Notes under the pieces: generated by a model
Databases searched by the model: none
Seen by the model: the letters and a program-made list of their open reading frames with translations, nothing else
Told to the model about the DNA's origin: nothing
In this document: one piece after another, positions 45,219 to 61,439 of the stretch
Layout: each line of letters begins with the position of its first letter
Position numbering within the stretch: position 1 is the first letter of the stretch
Translations under genes and position numbers: made by a program
Source: Batrachochytrium dendrobatidis JAM81
Lineage: Eukaryota > Chytridiomycota > Chytridiomycetes > Rhizophydiales
NCBI RefSeq assembly: GCF_000203795.2
Contig: NW_006281101.1
Coordinates: 707,279 to 771,278 of the forward strand
Length of the DNA: 64,000 bases
Direction: 5' to 3'

Positions 45219-47677
45219 TTATTCAAATAAATCTACTACCAGCGCTACATTCACCAATCCTGCTTGCTCAATTGTTTGATCCATCTTTCTTAGTAAAGTG
45301 TCCCGGAAATGCAGCAACTGCTTGTCCAGAATTCATGTATTGATTGTCGGTGTCAGCAATGTATTAGCAAATGCTGAACAAGTTTGCTTAGCAAGACCAT
45401 CAATCACATACCTCAAATGACTGAGTGATTTCTGGGTGCGCTGCTTTGATGGATTCAAATAATCTTCGAACTAGGTCGGACTTGAGGAACCGATATACAC
45501 TTTTCTGTCCATTTGGAAGTCGAAATTGAATTCGTGTAATCGTATCTGGAGATCCTGTCGGTTCTACATATGGAACTGCGTCAATCTGTTTAAACACTAA
45601 TAAAGAGTTTCATATTTATAAGCACTATTATTTCAAAAATCAATATGCATTCAAGTGGAAATCAACAGTGTTCTTTGACTTACCAGCCAAAGCATATTTT
45701 GGATCATCTTTACTAGGAAGTGGCATGACGTTCAAGTTACTGGTAGTATTTGCCATGTCACGATTGCCTGTTTTAGCTTCACCAAGAGACGCAGAAATTG
45801 CAAGATTGAGCTGCTCTTCTTCTGTAAGATCTATAATCTAATAAACCTATGTATTAGCGTGTATATCTTGTATTTGACTGTCATACATAATAAACACCAA
45901 TGCAACCTTTGATGACTGCTTGGTAGTTGGGTTGGATGCACTGTTTAAACCGCTAATTGCTGCAGAGGAGGTGGGTTCATTACTAAGGTGGGTTTGATAT
46001 CGATCCATAAACTCGACCACTTGAAAAAATAATGCAAAATATAGTATCCGGCAATCATTAGTATAGTCAATTTTCCCTTTCTAAAGCATCGCATCAATAT
46101 AGCTATATACTACCTTCTACCATAAACGCTGATGGATCAATTTGAACCCTCCAAAGTTTAATTCGTTCACCTATAAACATGGTTAGCAATGATAGTAAAA
46201 AACTGATTTTTGGATACAAAAATCAAAATCTTACCTGTGAGTGGATCAATAATGCCAATATATGGGTAGTTCTCGATTGGGTAAAAGTTAATGTGCATTT
46301 TTCCTTCAGAGCTTTGAGATCCAAACTATAGCATCGTTTTACAAAATATATGAAGCCAACTACAAATAATTTGTGGGTATTCATCATCATACAACGTTAC
46401 CTGAACAAATACAAAATTCTCACGAACAAGATCTTTGACAGCTGAATATCAAGTCACAAGTTTGAAATAGGCAAAAGTATTAATAATCAATCTGGACATG
46501 TGCAATACAGTAAAGCAAATACTTGCTGGGATTGCGCCAAAGATCACGATTCATGGCTTGACAGGCAAATTCGCTTGGGTCATGGATTGCCACCATAAGC
46601 CATTTCCCTGTTTTACGGGCCAAATTGCGAGCCTGAAAAGATCAAACCAAACGATTAATCGCTTTAAATAGCATTGAAATTAAAGCATGGTATGAAACTA
46701 CCTCGTCAAAACTGCCTTGAAACATGATATCCAATGGAGGTTGAAAAAGTATTGCAAGCCTATCTTGTCTACTATCACTAGTATTGGCTGATGAACATTG
46801 ATACATTTCAAAAATTAGTTTGCTTGACTATTAAACATTTGGTATGTTTGCACAGTTGATTAATTCTACCATTGGTGGTTTCTCGAATAGTCTCCTGGCC
46901 AATGTTTCGAAACGGCTCTCGTGAAGTCTCATCGGTTGAATAGTTAGGATAAGACCTGTATGCACGACCTAAGATACTATGGTGAGCAAAACACAATCTA
47001 TACTCTGCATGCAATCGTATTAAAACAGGTTTTGGCTGCTTGCCATCCCGTTAAATTTACACACCTCGAACTTGATAACTAGTGTCTACCACATTCCCAT
47101 CTTCAGTATCATCTCCAATCAGTATACTACGACGAGCTGGAATAGGATCTGGGTTGTGATGAGTAGATTCAGATCCAACATATACAGCAGGCTCAGCATT
47201 GGTATGAGCCATGCGCTGAGGTGCATTCGAGATCGGAGTAGTATTTATTGTTGATTGATGTGTATCGAGGCTACTACCACTTTCCAGATATAAAGTGACG
47301 GCGGCTTCTGCATCGCCCTGTGCAAACTAAATGGTGGTAAAATGAGTATTCTCGACTACGTGTATCTGACAAACAAGAAACGTATCCAATACTGCCAAAT
47401 GAGATTTAAAATGGTACATAAATGTGCCATTTTAATTCAATGGCAATACTATCATATACGGATAGCGTGAGACCAAGGAAATGCATCCTTGTTTCGGACT
47501 ATGCCGACTTTGGATCATGCTCAATAAACTAGTTTGGTGTTTGATACCCTGGGCCAATGACCTAGAATTACAACAAACTTACTTCAATATATCGCTGAGC
47601 AGTTTCAAAGTCTGCTCCGGTGATCTCTATAAAGTTGATAAGGGCTTCACTGTCTGCATAGCTTGAGCTTTCGTCCA
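45219..47677 (-). CDS. UBX5: UBA-UAS-UBX protein (UBX5/UBXN7 type), Cdc48/p97 adaptor
   Basis: Multi-exon (about nine exons), ATG at 47677 and TAA at 45219. Domain order: UBA-like (ALINFIEITGADFETAQRYI), a polar linker, a UAS thioredoxin-like domain (FQPPLDIMFQGSFDEARNLA, KTGKWLMVAIHDPSEFACQA, NRDLWRNPS, YPIENYPYIGIIDPLTGE), a ubiquitin-interacting motif (LTEEEQLNLAISASL) and a C-terminal UBX domain (ITRIQFRLPNGQKSVYRFLK). This is the architecture of UBXN7/UBX5, which links the Cdc48/p97 segregase to ubiquitylated, often cullin-RING, substrates. It is divergent from NAA25 over 141 bp. Confidence 0.92.
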
Positions 47678-47818
47678 TTGTAGCAAGTTTTACGACAAAT
47701 TCAAAGTTCAAAATGTTGAGCAATTTACACCAAAATTGCCCAATTTTAATTTCGCTCAAATATCAAATTGCCCAAAACTGTGATTTTGCGGGTCAAACGT
47801 TTTTATCAGATTGCGAGA
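47678..47818. promoter_or_regulatory. Shared divergent promoter of UBX5 and NAA25
   Basis: Only 141 bp separate the two start codons. The region carries two direct copies of AAATTGCCCAA (about 47732 and 47763) with related CAATTTTG words. Their repetition suggests a shared factor-binding site; this is inference from position. Confidence 0.45.
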
Positions 47819-50800
47819 ATGTCTGACTACAGTTTACAACGGAAGCTGGAACCCATTTACGATGTTCTGGACAATCAGAATTTTAAAACCGCTATTCAGT
47901 TGTGCAACAAGGCTTTACGCAAATCTGGCCCAACTAATGCTATCCAGGTACACTTGGGCTCGTTTGAACTACAGCTGTATTCACAAACTGAAGCGCTTGT
48001 ATTGATCTTGCAGTGACTTTGGAATGTACAATGATTAAATACTCGTTGTCTTTCCTACTGGGAGTTGGCTGCCTTTTTAAAACATAACGACCATCATGTG
48101 ATGATCACAATCAAATCATTCCTTTCCTCTCTCATTTGACAGTTATACATTGTACGATCACCATATTTATCCATTGCAATCCAGATACTGGCTTCGCTAT
48201 TATCAAACTCTTTGTTGTCTTGGAATCTCGATACATTCGCGTTCTAGTTCAAGATAGCAATGATTGCACATCTCAGGAATGTAACTGTACATGCCAATTA
48301 CTGAAAGAGATGCGGTAAACTAAGGAGTTTGAAAGGCAATGCTTTCAGTAAATTTGGTGGCAATTATCATTCCATAAAATTGACCTCCTTGTCTAGTGTT
48401 CCATTTTACGTGAATACGGCAGCAATAGATTTTGAAAAATTCATTTGGGTTTGATCTAAACTTTGACAATCTGTACTAGTCAAAAGTGAATGATGATGCA
48501 TTGTATTTGGTAACATATGATTAAACATGTTTGATTTGCCAAATGTATAGGCTCTCAAAGCATTTGCTCTGTCTCGATCTGGGTGTGATGATGAAGCGTT
48601 AGATCTGTGCAACAAGATCATGGCTTTAAAACCAACTGATGCTCCTACTGTACAAGCCTTAATGTTGACTTTCAAGTTTTTGAATAAGAGTATGTTTTGA
48701 AATGGCATGATCAATCAAAGTGAAGTTTCTAACAGTTTGTATTTAAACTGAATTAGACGATCGTCTTGTTGTTCTTTATGAACAGGCGTTTGCGGCATTG
48801 CCCAATAACGAAGAATGGGCCAATCATTGGTTTATGGCATTGGTGCGTATCAATGACCTCAAAGGTTATCAGCAGGTACTTTTTCATAATCTATTTTCAA
48901 CCCATTCAATTTTGATTTCAGGTCAAATATCAAACTACTATTGTTGGTCATATCTGATAAAATGCGTTTTTGACAACAATTTAAATAGGCTGCCATGAAG
49001 CTTCACAAAACATTTCAAGAAGTCAAATATTATTTTTGGGCCGTCATGTCAATTTATTTGCAGGTAAACCACCAGGTTAACTGAATGGCATTTATAGCCA
49101 CATTCATGTAAAATGGAATACTTGCACTGATCTTGCAGTGGCTTTGCTTTGAAATAAGCAATGCTTAAATATTTGATGCTTCCTATTACAAATCAGAACA
49201 ATGATTGAACGCATTATAAATGTAACTATACATGCCAATCACCGGGAAAATGTCAGTGAGCTAAAAAGTTCAAGGCATAATGCTGTTTGGTAAATTGGCA
49301 TCAATCATTTCATGAGATTGGCAATTTATCATGTACTTTTTCATCTTTATTTAGTGTTCCATTTTACATGAATATGTCTATAAAAGTATCAATGGAAAAA
49401 TACACTACTTAATGTTTGTTTACTCCATTTCATTGGATTAATTTCAGTCCAAGATACCAGACTGTCCCAACAAGTCATTGCTGCTCTCGCTTGCTCAAAA
49501 AATGATGGAAAAGGCCGAAAAAAATGAATGGATCAGCACTCCAGAAAGTAAATGACATTGAAAATACTTCATTGTATTCAAGCGTGATTTTATGATATTG
49601 TTGACTGACTGTAAAACTATGTATAGCACTGCATCTATATATGATGATATTGGAGGAACAGTCCAAGTATACGGATATGGAAAAACTTGTCAGCGGGAAG
49701 TTGGGTGGATTGTTGCGCATCGAGTCTGAGCGCGATCGTGTACTTCTCGAGTCATTAGTCAAGAGAAATGATCACATACTTGCTATCGAGGTATCCCTTC
49801 GTTTGTTGACATCCAAGTAGGTCACAATAGAGCATTGTACTACAATATATACGCGAATTAGATCATTTGACTAATTTAAACTCATTTAAAACCACCTTCA
49901 GCATTGACGATTGGTTTTCATATGTGACTCTTTCTGACTCGCTTTTAGAGCTTAAAGATGATTCTTCAAGGTAGTACTGATATAGTGTACAACTGCTTGC
50001 TTAAAAGCCATAATTGTACTCAAATTTGATGAGTAGAATTTCAAAAGTGTGGGCCACAATCGCGACTTTACAAGAACGTGCTTTAAATGAAAGGCAGCCA
50101 TGTCGAGGTCCATTCCTAGCTGAACTGTTGCTGATTAGCAAGAACTTGAATAGATGTATGCGTATTAATGATCTTTTAAGCATGCCAATGCTTGTCCAAT
50201 TTTAGATTTATAAATCTAAAATTGATTGTTTTGATGAATAGCTACGGATCCGTCCATTTCGCAGTCATTGCTGATGTATTTGAAAAGATTTGGAAAGGCG
50301 CAGTCGTGCTTTGATGACATGAAGCCGTATTTGAATCATTGTACAGATGAAGAGCTTCGCACTGTTGTTGATGCCATATTGAGCACCGAAACTACTTCCC
50401 CTGAAGAAGACACTCCAAAATCGATCAAGGTATTTGTTTTAATAGGCACTGATGCCTTGATTGATCAGCTACATATTCATTAAATGATATACTTTCAATT
50501 TGTGTAATATTTTGCTGTGAGTAGATTGACGCACTTCGTCGGGATATTAATGCTCGAAAAATTATTCGTTTTGCTTCCAATACAGTACTTCTACCAGCAG
50601 ATCGTGATGCTCAACTGACTCAGCTAATCAAATGCTATCATGACAGTATCCCACTGGGTATGATACTTTTAAGCGAACTTGGGTATTGCAAAAGTATACC
50701 TACTAAACTTTGAAAGAAAAAATACACTTGCTGATGTTTTTATCTGGACATGTTAGGGGCTGAGATGGATGTGCGTGAGCTTCAGCCCGGCGATGAATAT

Positions 50801-52980
50801 CTTGTTATTTCTACAGAATACATTCTGGAACTATATTCAATTGATCGAGGTGAGCATCAACACACAATTGAATATTTAAAAACAATTTCATATTTATGAC
50901 TTTACTAATAATTTGAAACTCCAATAGATGAAAAGATACTGGTGAACGCCATTGGGCTACTTGAGTTTGCACTCGAAAAGAGCAAGTACAACCATCAGTT
51001 TAAACTTTTGCTTATTCGTATGTATTTTGAAATTGGTGTGTATCAGCGTGCTATTGATCTCTCAGCTATGATGGACATCAAGCAAATTCAAACCGATACG
51101 CTCAGGTATACTTTCAATTGCATTGTTGTTTATTCACGACTTTTTGGTACTTTCTAACATATTAAACCTACCTTTTACATTCTAGTTACATTTTTACAGA
51201 CGATCTGGAGATTTATGGTTCCTACAATCAGTCTATAAACCAGTTTCTTCTTGGGTCAATGGTTTATACTCGCAATGAGAAAGAGGTTAGGACTAGATAA
51301 ATCATTGGTTAATTGATTTGTTTACTGATATAGTTGGATGTCTTAGCTGCCAGAGTCAATCATCCAAGCATTCAAATATGCTTCGTTCTCAAAGGTATGC
51401 GCATTGTGTTGCTTTTATGTTCATATCCATGCTAGTGGCTTGATGGATATTTTGATTTCACTGTATTGATAGCTAGTTTGTATAGATTCCCGAGTTTATG
51501 CTATTTCAAGAAAAGCTTTCCAAATCTATTCAAAGAATACATTTTCAACATCAAATCATTCGATCTGAAATTATTTCCAAAACCAGTAACATGTCAGAGC
51601 TAAAGGAATTTCTTTTGAACATCAATCCTAATACTCTGGCATTTGAAGGTGTGTTTGCAAAGTGCCTTTATTAGTTATTTCACGTTTTGTTTTTTCCATT
51701 AAAATATGTTGTAACTTTGTAATGAATTGCGTCAAACAAAATGACAGACGACAAGGTGCAGCACTACTATGACAATCGTGACTTTACTGTTCTTTCCGAG
51801 ATTGGCGGGTTTAAAAAGTCATTGGCAAGTAAAATTATGGCAACAGATTTTCCAAGAACATCGGTGAGAATAACTTTTTTAAATTTAATCAAAACATTAT
51901 TAAGCTATTTTAACTGATTTGAATATTGCTTGTTATAGTCTCCATGGCGCAAAATGCGATCTTTGGTGGTTTTGCTTCTTCAAAATATGGTGTCCAACAA
52001 ATATTCAAGTGCAGAAGTTGCTACCATGGAAAATCAGCTTGAAGTTGTAGTGGCTACGCTACCTGATGTAAAGGCTCATGTATCATGACGTGTGTTGTCA
52101 ACTTATGCTGAGTACTAACGACCTCTACCCTTTTGATATTGTTTAGCATGAAGCAATACCTGCCAAAGTGATCCTTCATCTTTCGCGTTTAAGCAGTGGC
52201 CGACTTGTCGATCAATCTGAAGAAAAAGGTACTGGTAATGATACATGTACTTGGACAAGTGAATCCAACCTGGTCAAACCTAACTCGCTTTATTTGGAAT
52301 GACAGGTTGGAAGGAAGTGATTGATTTATACACATCTTTGACCAGCATCATTCTTGACAGCAATCAGTTTGGACTTTCTCGCTGCTTTGCAGAAAACATG
52401 ACTGGTGTGATAGAGGTAGGTTAAAGTACATGTAGCTGTCATGCTAAATACGCGACCCTATGCATCTTGGCAAGTCGGTGTATTGCTTTTTGGTAACTTG
52501 GCGTCATGCTTGCTAACTGCCATTGATTTTATAGGCATCTACATATATTTATGTTGCATTACTGTTTTCCAGTAGCAATCTCCAGTCATCCAAAATGACA
52601 AATAGATTCAAAACTAAAAACGACACCATTGCCAGTGCATACGCCAAGTTTATACAAGAAACAAAAGCAGTTCATAGTACTATCAAGACACGACTTAATC
52701 AAATAGCACAGATGGACAGCAAGCAGATACAGGCCCATTTTGAAATTGGACAATCTGGAATTAAAACAGACTTGATATTTTTGACCGATACCCAGGTTAG
52801 ATGGAGCTGCCAATAGTCTGCATATTATGTTGGGTATATAATACTGTAACAAGTTTACTGATAAAATAGCTGTGTTTTAAATAGGCAGTCAATAACATGA
52901 CAGAGTTCATTCAACGTGGCTGGACACTTTCTTTTAAAGGGTACCAACAGTCTTTGGAGCATCTGACAACTATGCAATGA
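47819..52980 (+). CDS. MDM20: NatB N-terminal acetyltransferase auxiliary subunit
   Basis: Large multi-exon gene (about 18 exons), ATG at 47819 (MSDYSLQRKLEPIYDVLDNQ), TGA at 52978-52980. TPR-type helices run from the N-terminus: NFKTAIQLCNKALRKSGPTN, DEALDLCNKIMALKPTDAPT, DRLVVLYEQAFAALPNNEEW. These are followed by FMALVRINDLKGYQQ, AAMKLHKTFQEVKYYFWAVM and SIYLQ, then long helical repeats, ending at SLEHLTTMQ. 'R.L.PIYD.LD..N.K.A...CNK.L.K' is the NAA25/MDM20 signature. With NAA20 it forms NatB, which acetylates Met-Asp/Glu/Asn N-termini. Intron 1 (from 47948) and a later intron (from ~49063) contain MITEs. Tail-to-tail with PGM, 97 bp apart. Confidence 0.9.
47972..48423. mobile_element. MITE (about 450 bp) in NAA25 intron 1
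   Basis: Left end CAGCTGTATTCACAAACTGAAGC preceded by TA; right end GTTCCATTTTACGTGAATACGGC. It starts about 24 bp inside the first intron (donor GTACAC at 47948). Internal blocks CATTGTACGATCACCATATTTATCC and TCTCAGGAATGTAACTGTACATGCC are shared with 28046-28654. A frame running on from exon 1 into the element (ending ~48016) is a read-through, not coding. Confidence 0.75.
49095..49380. mobile_element. MITE (about 286 bp) in an NAA25 intron
   Basis: Flanked by TA at 49093-49094 and 49381-49382. Left end TAGCCACATTCATGTAAAATGG, right end GTTCCATTTTACATGAATATGTC. The internal ACTGATCTTGCAGTGGCTTTG block matches 48003-48022. An internal-deletion form of the same family, the second in this gene. 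Confidence 0.8.
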
Positions 52981-53077
52981 TGCCAGGTTCAAAAGCTTTC
53001 ATGTGATGACCTATGTTACACGTTTATGACATGTTAGCATCAAGTGAATGTCTGACAGATATGTCACAATGCTGATT

Positions 53078-56688
<3,611 letters not shown>

Positions 56689-56815
56689 GACTGTATGCAG
56701 TGTTATTGGGTTTAAAGTAGAGTTGCAGATCGTGAACTTGACCAAAATGCATTGATGGATTTCTGACCCTAATGTAAGCTCAGCCAGCTTTTCAGCCAGC
56801 TTTGCTGTGCAATTA

Positions 56816-57110
56816 CCGCCATTCTTCACGTAAGATGAAGCAATATCTCGTAGATTGTCTTGGAATAGACAATGGTTAATATTAACTGAACTTGTTGGAA
56901 ACTGGCTTGATAGATACAACGATCATTTGATTCATTCATTTCAATCCAGATATTGGGTTTGCTGTCAAACTCATCCTTGTATCCTAATATCAGATACACT
57001 TTAGCTCAAAAAAACAATCTCAGGAATGCAACTATACATGCTGATCATCACAGAATTAGTCAACTAGAGAGTTCAAAAGCAATGATCGATAAATGTGGTA
57101 ATAAGTAGAG
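56816..57110. mobile_element. Truncated MITE between PGM and POP7
   Basis: Left end after TA reads CCGCCATTCTTCACGTAAGATG. Internal blocks TTTCAATCCAGATATTGGG, TCTCAGGAATGCAACTATACATGC and GAGAGTTCAAAAGCAATG match the family interior. The right terminal repeat is missing. It lies in the divergent promoter region of PGM and POP7. Confidence 0.6.
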
Positions 57111-57185
57111 CCAAGATTGTGCTTTCACTGGTGTAATAACAGTGTCATTCAATGCAATTCGACTTTAACATTTCAGTTGCATTTG

Positions 57186-57854
57186 ATGACTGCTTCTCGA
57201 GAAAAAGACAAGACAAAGACAGTGGTTTCTTCTACCAAGAACCAAATGGTAAAGACTAAAAGTCGGTTCAAGCGAATGCCTCCTCGCTGTCATGCCGTCC
57301 GTTCTACAGATATCTTTGTTTCTAAAAGATCTTCTTTCCCTGCCCTGACAAAAAGAGCTCTTTCTTTCTTGGAACCATCAGCGACTGGTCGTAAGCAAGT
57401 GATTATGTTTGGTTATACCATAAATATGCACTATTAAATCCTTTGGCAATCCTGCTATGATGGTTGTTAATTCCATACTTTGATCTCATTCTATACGCAT
57501 TTGTGGGCTCATAGACAGACCTCTCAAAAGGTAACGATCCATGGACTAGGCGCTGCCATTATCTGTGCTGTTCAATTAGCTTTGCATATCCAAAAAGCAG
57601 CATCGATCTCGATTTCTTTATCAACCACTACCTCATCTGTCACTCTCATTGACGATGTTTACAAAAGATCGGGTGTAGATTCTGACACTACTGGATTTAA
57701 TCAGAGCGAGTCTGTTGTGTGCGGAAATGGTGAAGCAAAAGTGTCGATCGATCCCAATGATAATGCAGCCTACAATCTAGACGGTGCTGACATTTCTCTG
57801 GATCAGGAGTCTCGAACAAACTCCGCTATTCATATTGTACTGAGTACCTTGTGA
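57186..57854 (+). CDS. POP7: RNase P/MRP subunit POP7 (RPP20), Alba domain
   Basis: Two exons. The first begins at ATG 57186 (MTASREKDKTKTVVSS) with a Lys/Arg-rich start, then RFKRMPPRCHAVRSTDIFVS and SSFPALTKRALSFLE. The second resumes near 57519 and carries the Alba-type core QKVTIHGLGAAIICAVQLAL, then SISISLSTTTSSVTLIDDVY. 'I-H-G-x-G-x-A-I...A-L...T-S-T-V-x-L-x-D' identifies POP7/RPP20, which with POP6 binds the P3 stem of RNase P and RNase MRP RNA. A donor at GTGATT (57399) with acceptor CAG at 57518 keeps the frame; the more standard-looking GTAAGC at 57391 does not. The C-terminal ~60 residues are acidic and not conserved. Confidence 0.85.
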
Positions 57855-57943
57855 GACTACCATGATTGTCCATTATTCAACTCTCCTTCAGTAATCAATA
57901 GAGCCCAAATACATGGCCGATAGTACAATATAGGATTATCTTG

Positions 57944-59284
57944 TCATTTTTTATAGAAATGTGTTTTCGTCGCAAATTGATGCAGCTGTTGTTTAGCTGT
58001 TCCAGAAGAAATACTTTGGCGAGCAAGTGCTACACCTTCTTTGAGATTAGAGGCTGCTCCAGCTACATAAAGTAACGCTGCTGCATTCATCAACACAAAA
58101 TCCACTATTGGACCAGTAAGAGCGTTATCGAGTAATGCTGACATTGTGGCAGCATTCTCATTGGCTTCACCGCCAACCACATCTCGCAATGGATGTTCAG
58201 CGAGTCCGAAATCAGCAGGAGAAATAGTGCGCTCAGTGATCGTTCCCATACTATCAAATGCCCATACCAGAGTGGATCCTTCTGGGCTGATCTGTAAATC
58301 AATTTAAAAAGGTTGAGTACAAATCAAATGTGTCAGGGTTGGCTATTGTTCTCACCTCGTCCAAACCAACAAGCCCGTGCACTACCCATCCTTCCCGAAC
58401 TCCGCTCAAGTGGAGTGCTTCAGCCATAATCCGGCCGATATCTTTTGAAAACACTCCAACCACCATTTTGGAAGGGCGAGCGGGATTAGTGAGCGGCCCA
58501 AGCCTGTAGATAAAGTTTGGTTAATCAGCGCGCATCAATAAGCTTATTATGCATCGCATGAGTATAGTAAACTATTCCAAAAAACACTTGCATGTTAAAT
58601 ATTGTACGAACACCAAGCTCTTTTCGAGAGGCTGCCACATGTCTCATGGCTGGATGGAAACTCTGAGCAAATAAGAAGCAAAAATTACTCGAGTCGAGGA
58701 TTGAGCCTACCGCTGTTGGAGAAACAGACTCCAAGTGGCAACCTAGTGCTTCAAGAACATCTGCAGATCCTGATGTTGATGAGGAAGCTCTGCTGCCGTG
58801 CTATTAAATATATTTGATGTGTAGATGTTTTAAAATGATATGAATTAGCACATGCCTCAAGCTAGATGCACACTATAACAATCAGCTTATTAAAAAGGTA
58901 AAACAAAGACACATGTTGAATGTAGGAAAGTCTAGATCGATATAGTATCGAATGCAGTACCTTGGCAACTTTTACTCCAGCTCCAGCAACAATGATGGAT
59001 GCAGCGGTAGATACATTAAATGTATTTTGGCCATCACCTCCAGTGCCAACAATATCAGCTACATCAAATGGCAGCTCAACTGGGAGTGCCTTACTCTGCA
59101 TGGCTTTGGCAACAGCAGCAATAGTAGCAGGATCAGTCTCTTTACCCAGTAGCTTTATGGCAACTAGAAATCCACCAATCTGTGAAGGAGTCAGTTGATT
59201 GGCCATAATATCAGCAGTAATCTTTCCTGCCACATCGGGTGTAAGTGATAGAGGGTTTTTAAGAATAGATGCAAGATCGCTCAT
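57944..59284 (-). CDS. TRP4: Anthranilate phosphoribosyltransferase
   Basis: About five exons, ATG at 59284, TGA at 57944. Exon 1 carries ILKNPLSLTPDVAGKITADI, MANQLTPSQIGGFLVAIKLL and the PRPP loop DIVGTGGDGQNTFNVSTAAS. Next come KHGSRASSS-like sequence, LEALGCHLE, FCFLFAQSFHPAMRHVAASR, LGVRTIFN followed by LGPLTNPARP, then VVHGLVGLDE and a C-terminal ATMSALLDN and ALLYVAGAASNLKEGVALA. GTGGDG...NxST and NPxxA are diagnostic for TrpD/Trp4, the second step of tryptophan synthesis. Complete and apparently functional; the exon at ~58600-58800 is interrupted only by introns. Confidence 0.94.
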
Positions 59285-60017
59285 GTTGTAAACAGCAGCC
59301 GGTTGCCTTGAATAGTCAATTATAATAGTTTACGGCTGGTAACAAAGGGTATGAGAATGCGGAGATAAAATGAGAAAGCGTTGACATATCATGTGTTTAG
59401 GGAGGTGTTCACGTAAAACTCATTCGACCATACAAAAGTGTGGTCGAGTTCAGTAGTTTCTCATTGGTAGATTGTTCATCTGTTGGTTTGGCATGAATAT
59501 CCATCAATCGTGTTTCCTTAACGCGGCAACAATCTGAATTGTTGAGATGGTCTGCAGCTTATGTTGATTCAATATAGGACATCACCTATTTGGTCTAGCG
59601 ACAGCTGCTTACTGATCTTGGTGTTGATCTTGTTTCGACGAGTCTTGACATTTCATCTATATCGTGTATACTAGCTTAAACTAATCGTGCAGTTTTACAA
59701 ACAAGATTCATGTTTCCAAAAGGCTGCAACAGCAGTCTACTTGATACTATCAGAATGATTTCAAACCAGCGAGATTGGGTTGTTAAATAGACATTTCATT
59801 CTTTTCGTTTCCTGCTGTAGCTTGATTGCTCGACTTGTCGCGTCCTCAGGTCAAATTGCAAGTTTGTGCGGATACAGGTCGAAGCTAGACAATCCAAGTT
59901 TCTATCCATTCGAAAAATTGGTAGGTTGCATCTGCGGTGCATCCATCCACACCAGTAATGCATCCATCCATATCATGCATTGATACTAACATACTATTGT
60001 TTAAACATGTGTAGAAT
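59285..60017. repeat. Intergenic with dispersed repeat copies and an orphan MITE end
   Basis: GTGTTCACGTAAAACTCATTCG at ~59405 is a lone MITE terminus. About 59590-59775 (GTGTTGATCTTGTTTCGACG, CTGCAACAGCAGTCTACTTG) is the best partner of the repeat at 585-735. The remainder, just before 60018, is the presumed RPS2 promoter. No gene is seen. Confidence 0.5.
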
Positions 60018-60959
60018 ATGGCTGACACTGCAGCGGCCGAGCGTGGTAAGTTATGGCATTCTTTTATTGGTGTAAGCCTGTCCATCTAACCTTTGCCTAA
60101 TGCTATTTTGATTAGGACGAGGTGCTTTTGGACGTGGACGTGGCGAACGCCGTGGTCGCCGTGGTGATCGTGGACGTGGCCGTGGCCGTGGTATGTTTTG
60201 AAGTCGATAGATTGCAGGCTTTTATGCCGAGTCTGATACAAGGAGAGCTAAACTTGAATGGTTTGAATCATAGGTCGTGATGAAGAAAACAAGGCTTGGG
60301 TCCCAGTCACCAAGCTTGGACGTCTTGTACTTGATGGCAAGATCCGTTCTATTGAAGAAGTCTATCTTTTCTCTTTGCCCATCAAGGAGTTCCAGATTGT
60401 CGACCATTTCCTCCCCAAGCTCAAGGATGAGGTCATGAAGATCATGCCTGTGCAGAAACAAACTCGTGCTGGTCAGCGTACCCGTTTCAAGGCTTTTGTC
60501 ATTGTCGGTGACTCTGATGGCCATGTTGGTCTTGGTGTCAAGTGCTCCAAAGAAGTGGCCACTGCCATTCGTGGTGCCATTATTCTTGCCAAGCTTTCTG
60601 CTATTCCCGTTCGTCGTGGATACTGGGGATCTGTTCTTGGTGACCCCCACACTGTTCCTGCTAAAGTTACCGGAAAGTGTGGTTCCGTTACCGCTCGTCT
60701 TGTTCCTGCTCCTCGTGGTACTGGTATTGTTGCCGCCCCTGTTCCCAAAAAACTCATTGAGCTTGCTGGTATCAAGGATTGCTACACCACTACTCGTGGC
60801 TCTACCAAGACCCAAGGAAATTTCCTCAAGGCCACCTTTATGGCTATTGGAAACACCTACAGTTTCCTTACTCCTGATCTTTGGGAGGAGACTGCTTTCC
60901 AAAAGAGTCCCTTCCAGCAATGGTCCGATCTTTTGGCCAAGTCTGCCAAGAAACACTAA
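60018..60959 (+). CDS. RPS2: 40S ribosomal protein uS5 (S2)
   Basis: Three exons: 60018-60045, 60116-60190 and 60274-60959, giving 789 nt and 262 residues. The N-terminus [10 protein letters not shown] leads into an Arg/Gly-rich segment ([20 protein letters not shown]), then the conserved core: [110 protein letters not shown] and the C-terminal [15 protein letters not shown]. uS5 lies at the mRNA entry and decoding region. The RGG region is the usual arginine-methylation site. Codon use is strongly biased (GGT, CGT, AAG, GCT), typical of a highly expressed gene. Confidence 0.98.
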
Positions 60960-61209
60960 ACGCTCCATCAATGAATGTTTTTCAATCGTATTTTATTTTT
61001 TGGTGATTTCTGTAATTCTATTTTGCTAGTCACATTATGCTATACAGTGATGGTTTATGCTTTGTAGTTGAACCTTGCTTGATTGAATAAATCGACTGGA
61101 TCGATATTCACTTTTTTTATGCAGCGACTATTCTAGATACTAATCGATATACAAACACAAGTTTATCATGGGATTAGACAAGTACTGTAAAACAGGGTTT
61201 TAATCATTA

Positions 61210-61430
61210 CAGTCGTATTTGTGAAAACGAGACACTTGTATTTATTGTACTACAACATCTCATTTAAGCTCCAGTTCAAAAGAACAACGATTGCATGTTT
61301 CAGGAATACAACTGTAATGCCAATCACCAGAAAAAGAACAGAGGATAGTTTTCAGTAAATTTGGACATTATCATGCCATGAAGCTTGCTACACTTTGACA
61401 TTTTTATTGCATTTTACGTGAATACAATTG
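61210..61430. mobile_element. MITE (221 bp) ending 9 bp before a start codon
   Basis: TA at 61208-61209 and 61431-61432. Left end CAGTCGTATTTGTGAAAACGAG (decayed), right end GCATTTTACGTGAATACAATTG. Internal blocks TGCATGTTTCAGGAATACAACTG match the family. The shortest clear copy. Confidence 0.75.
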
Positions 61431-61439
61431 TAGTATTGA

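Noticed and set aside
47768..48016. Single-exon 82-residue ORF at the start of NAA25
   Set aside because: Its last ~24 codons read from a splice donor into a MITE; the NAA25 frame continues in the next exon near 48550.
60222..60971. 249-codon open frame antisense to RPS2
   Set aside because: It is a by-product of the strongly biased codon use of RPS2 (GGT/CGT/AAG-rich); the translation is low-complexity Gly/Asn/Thr/Ser with no domain.
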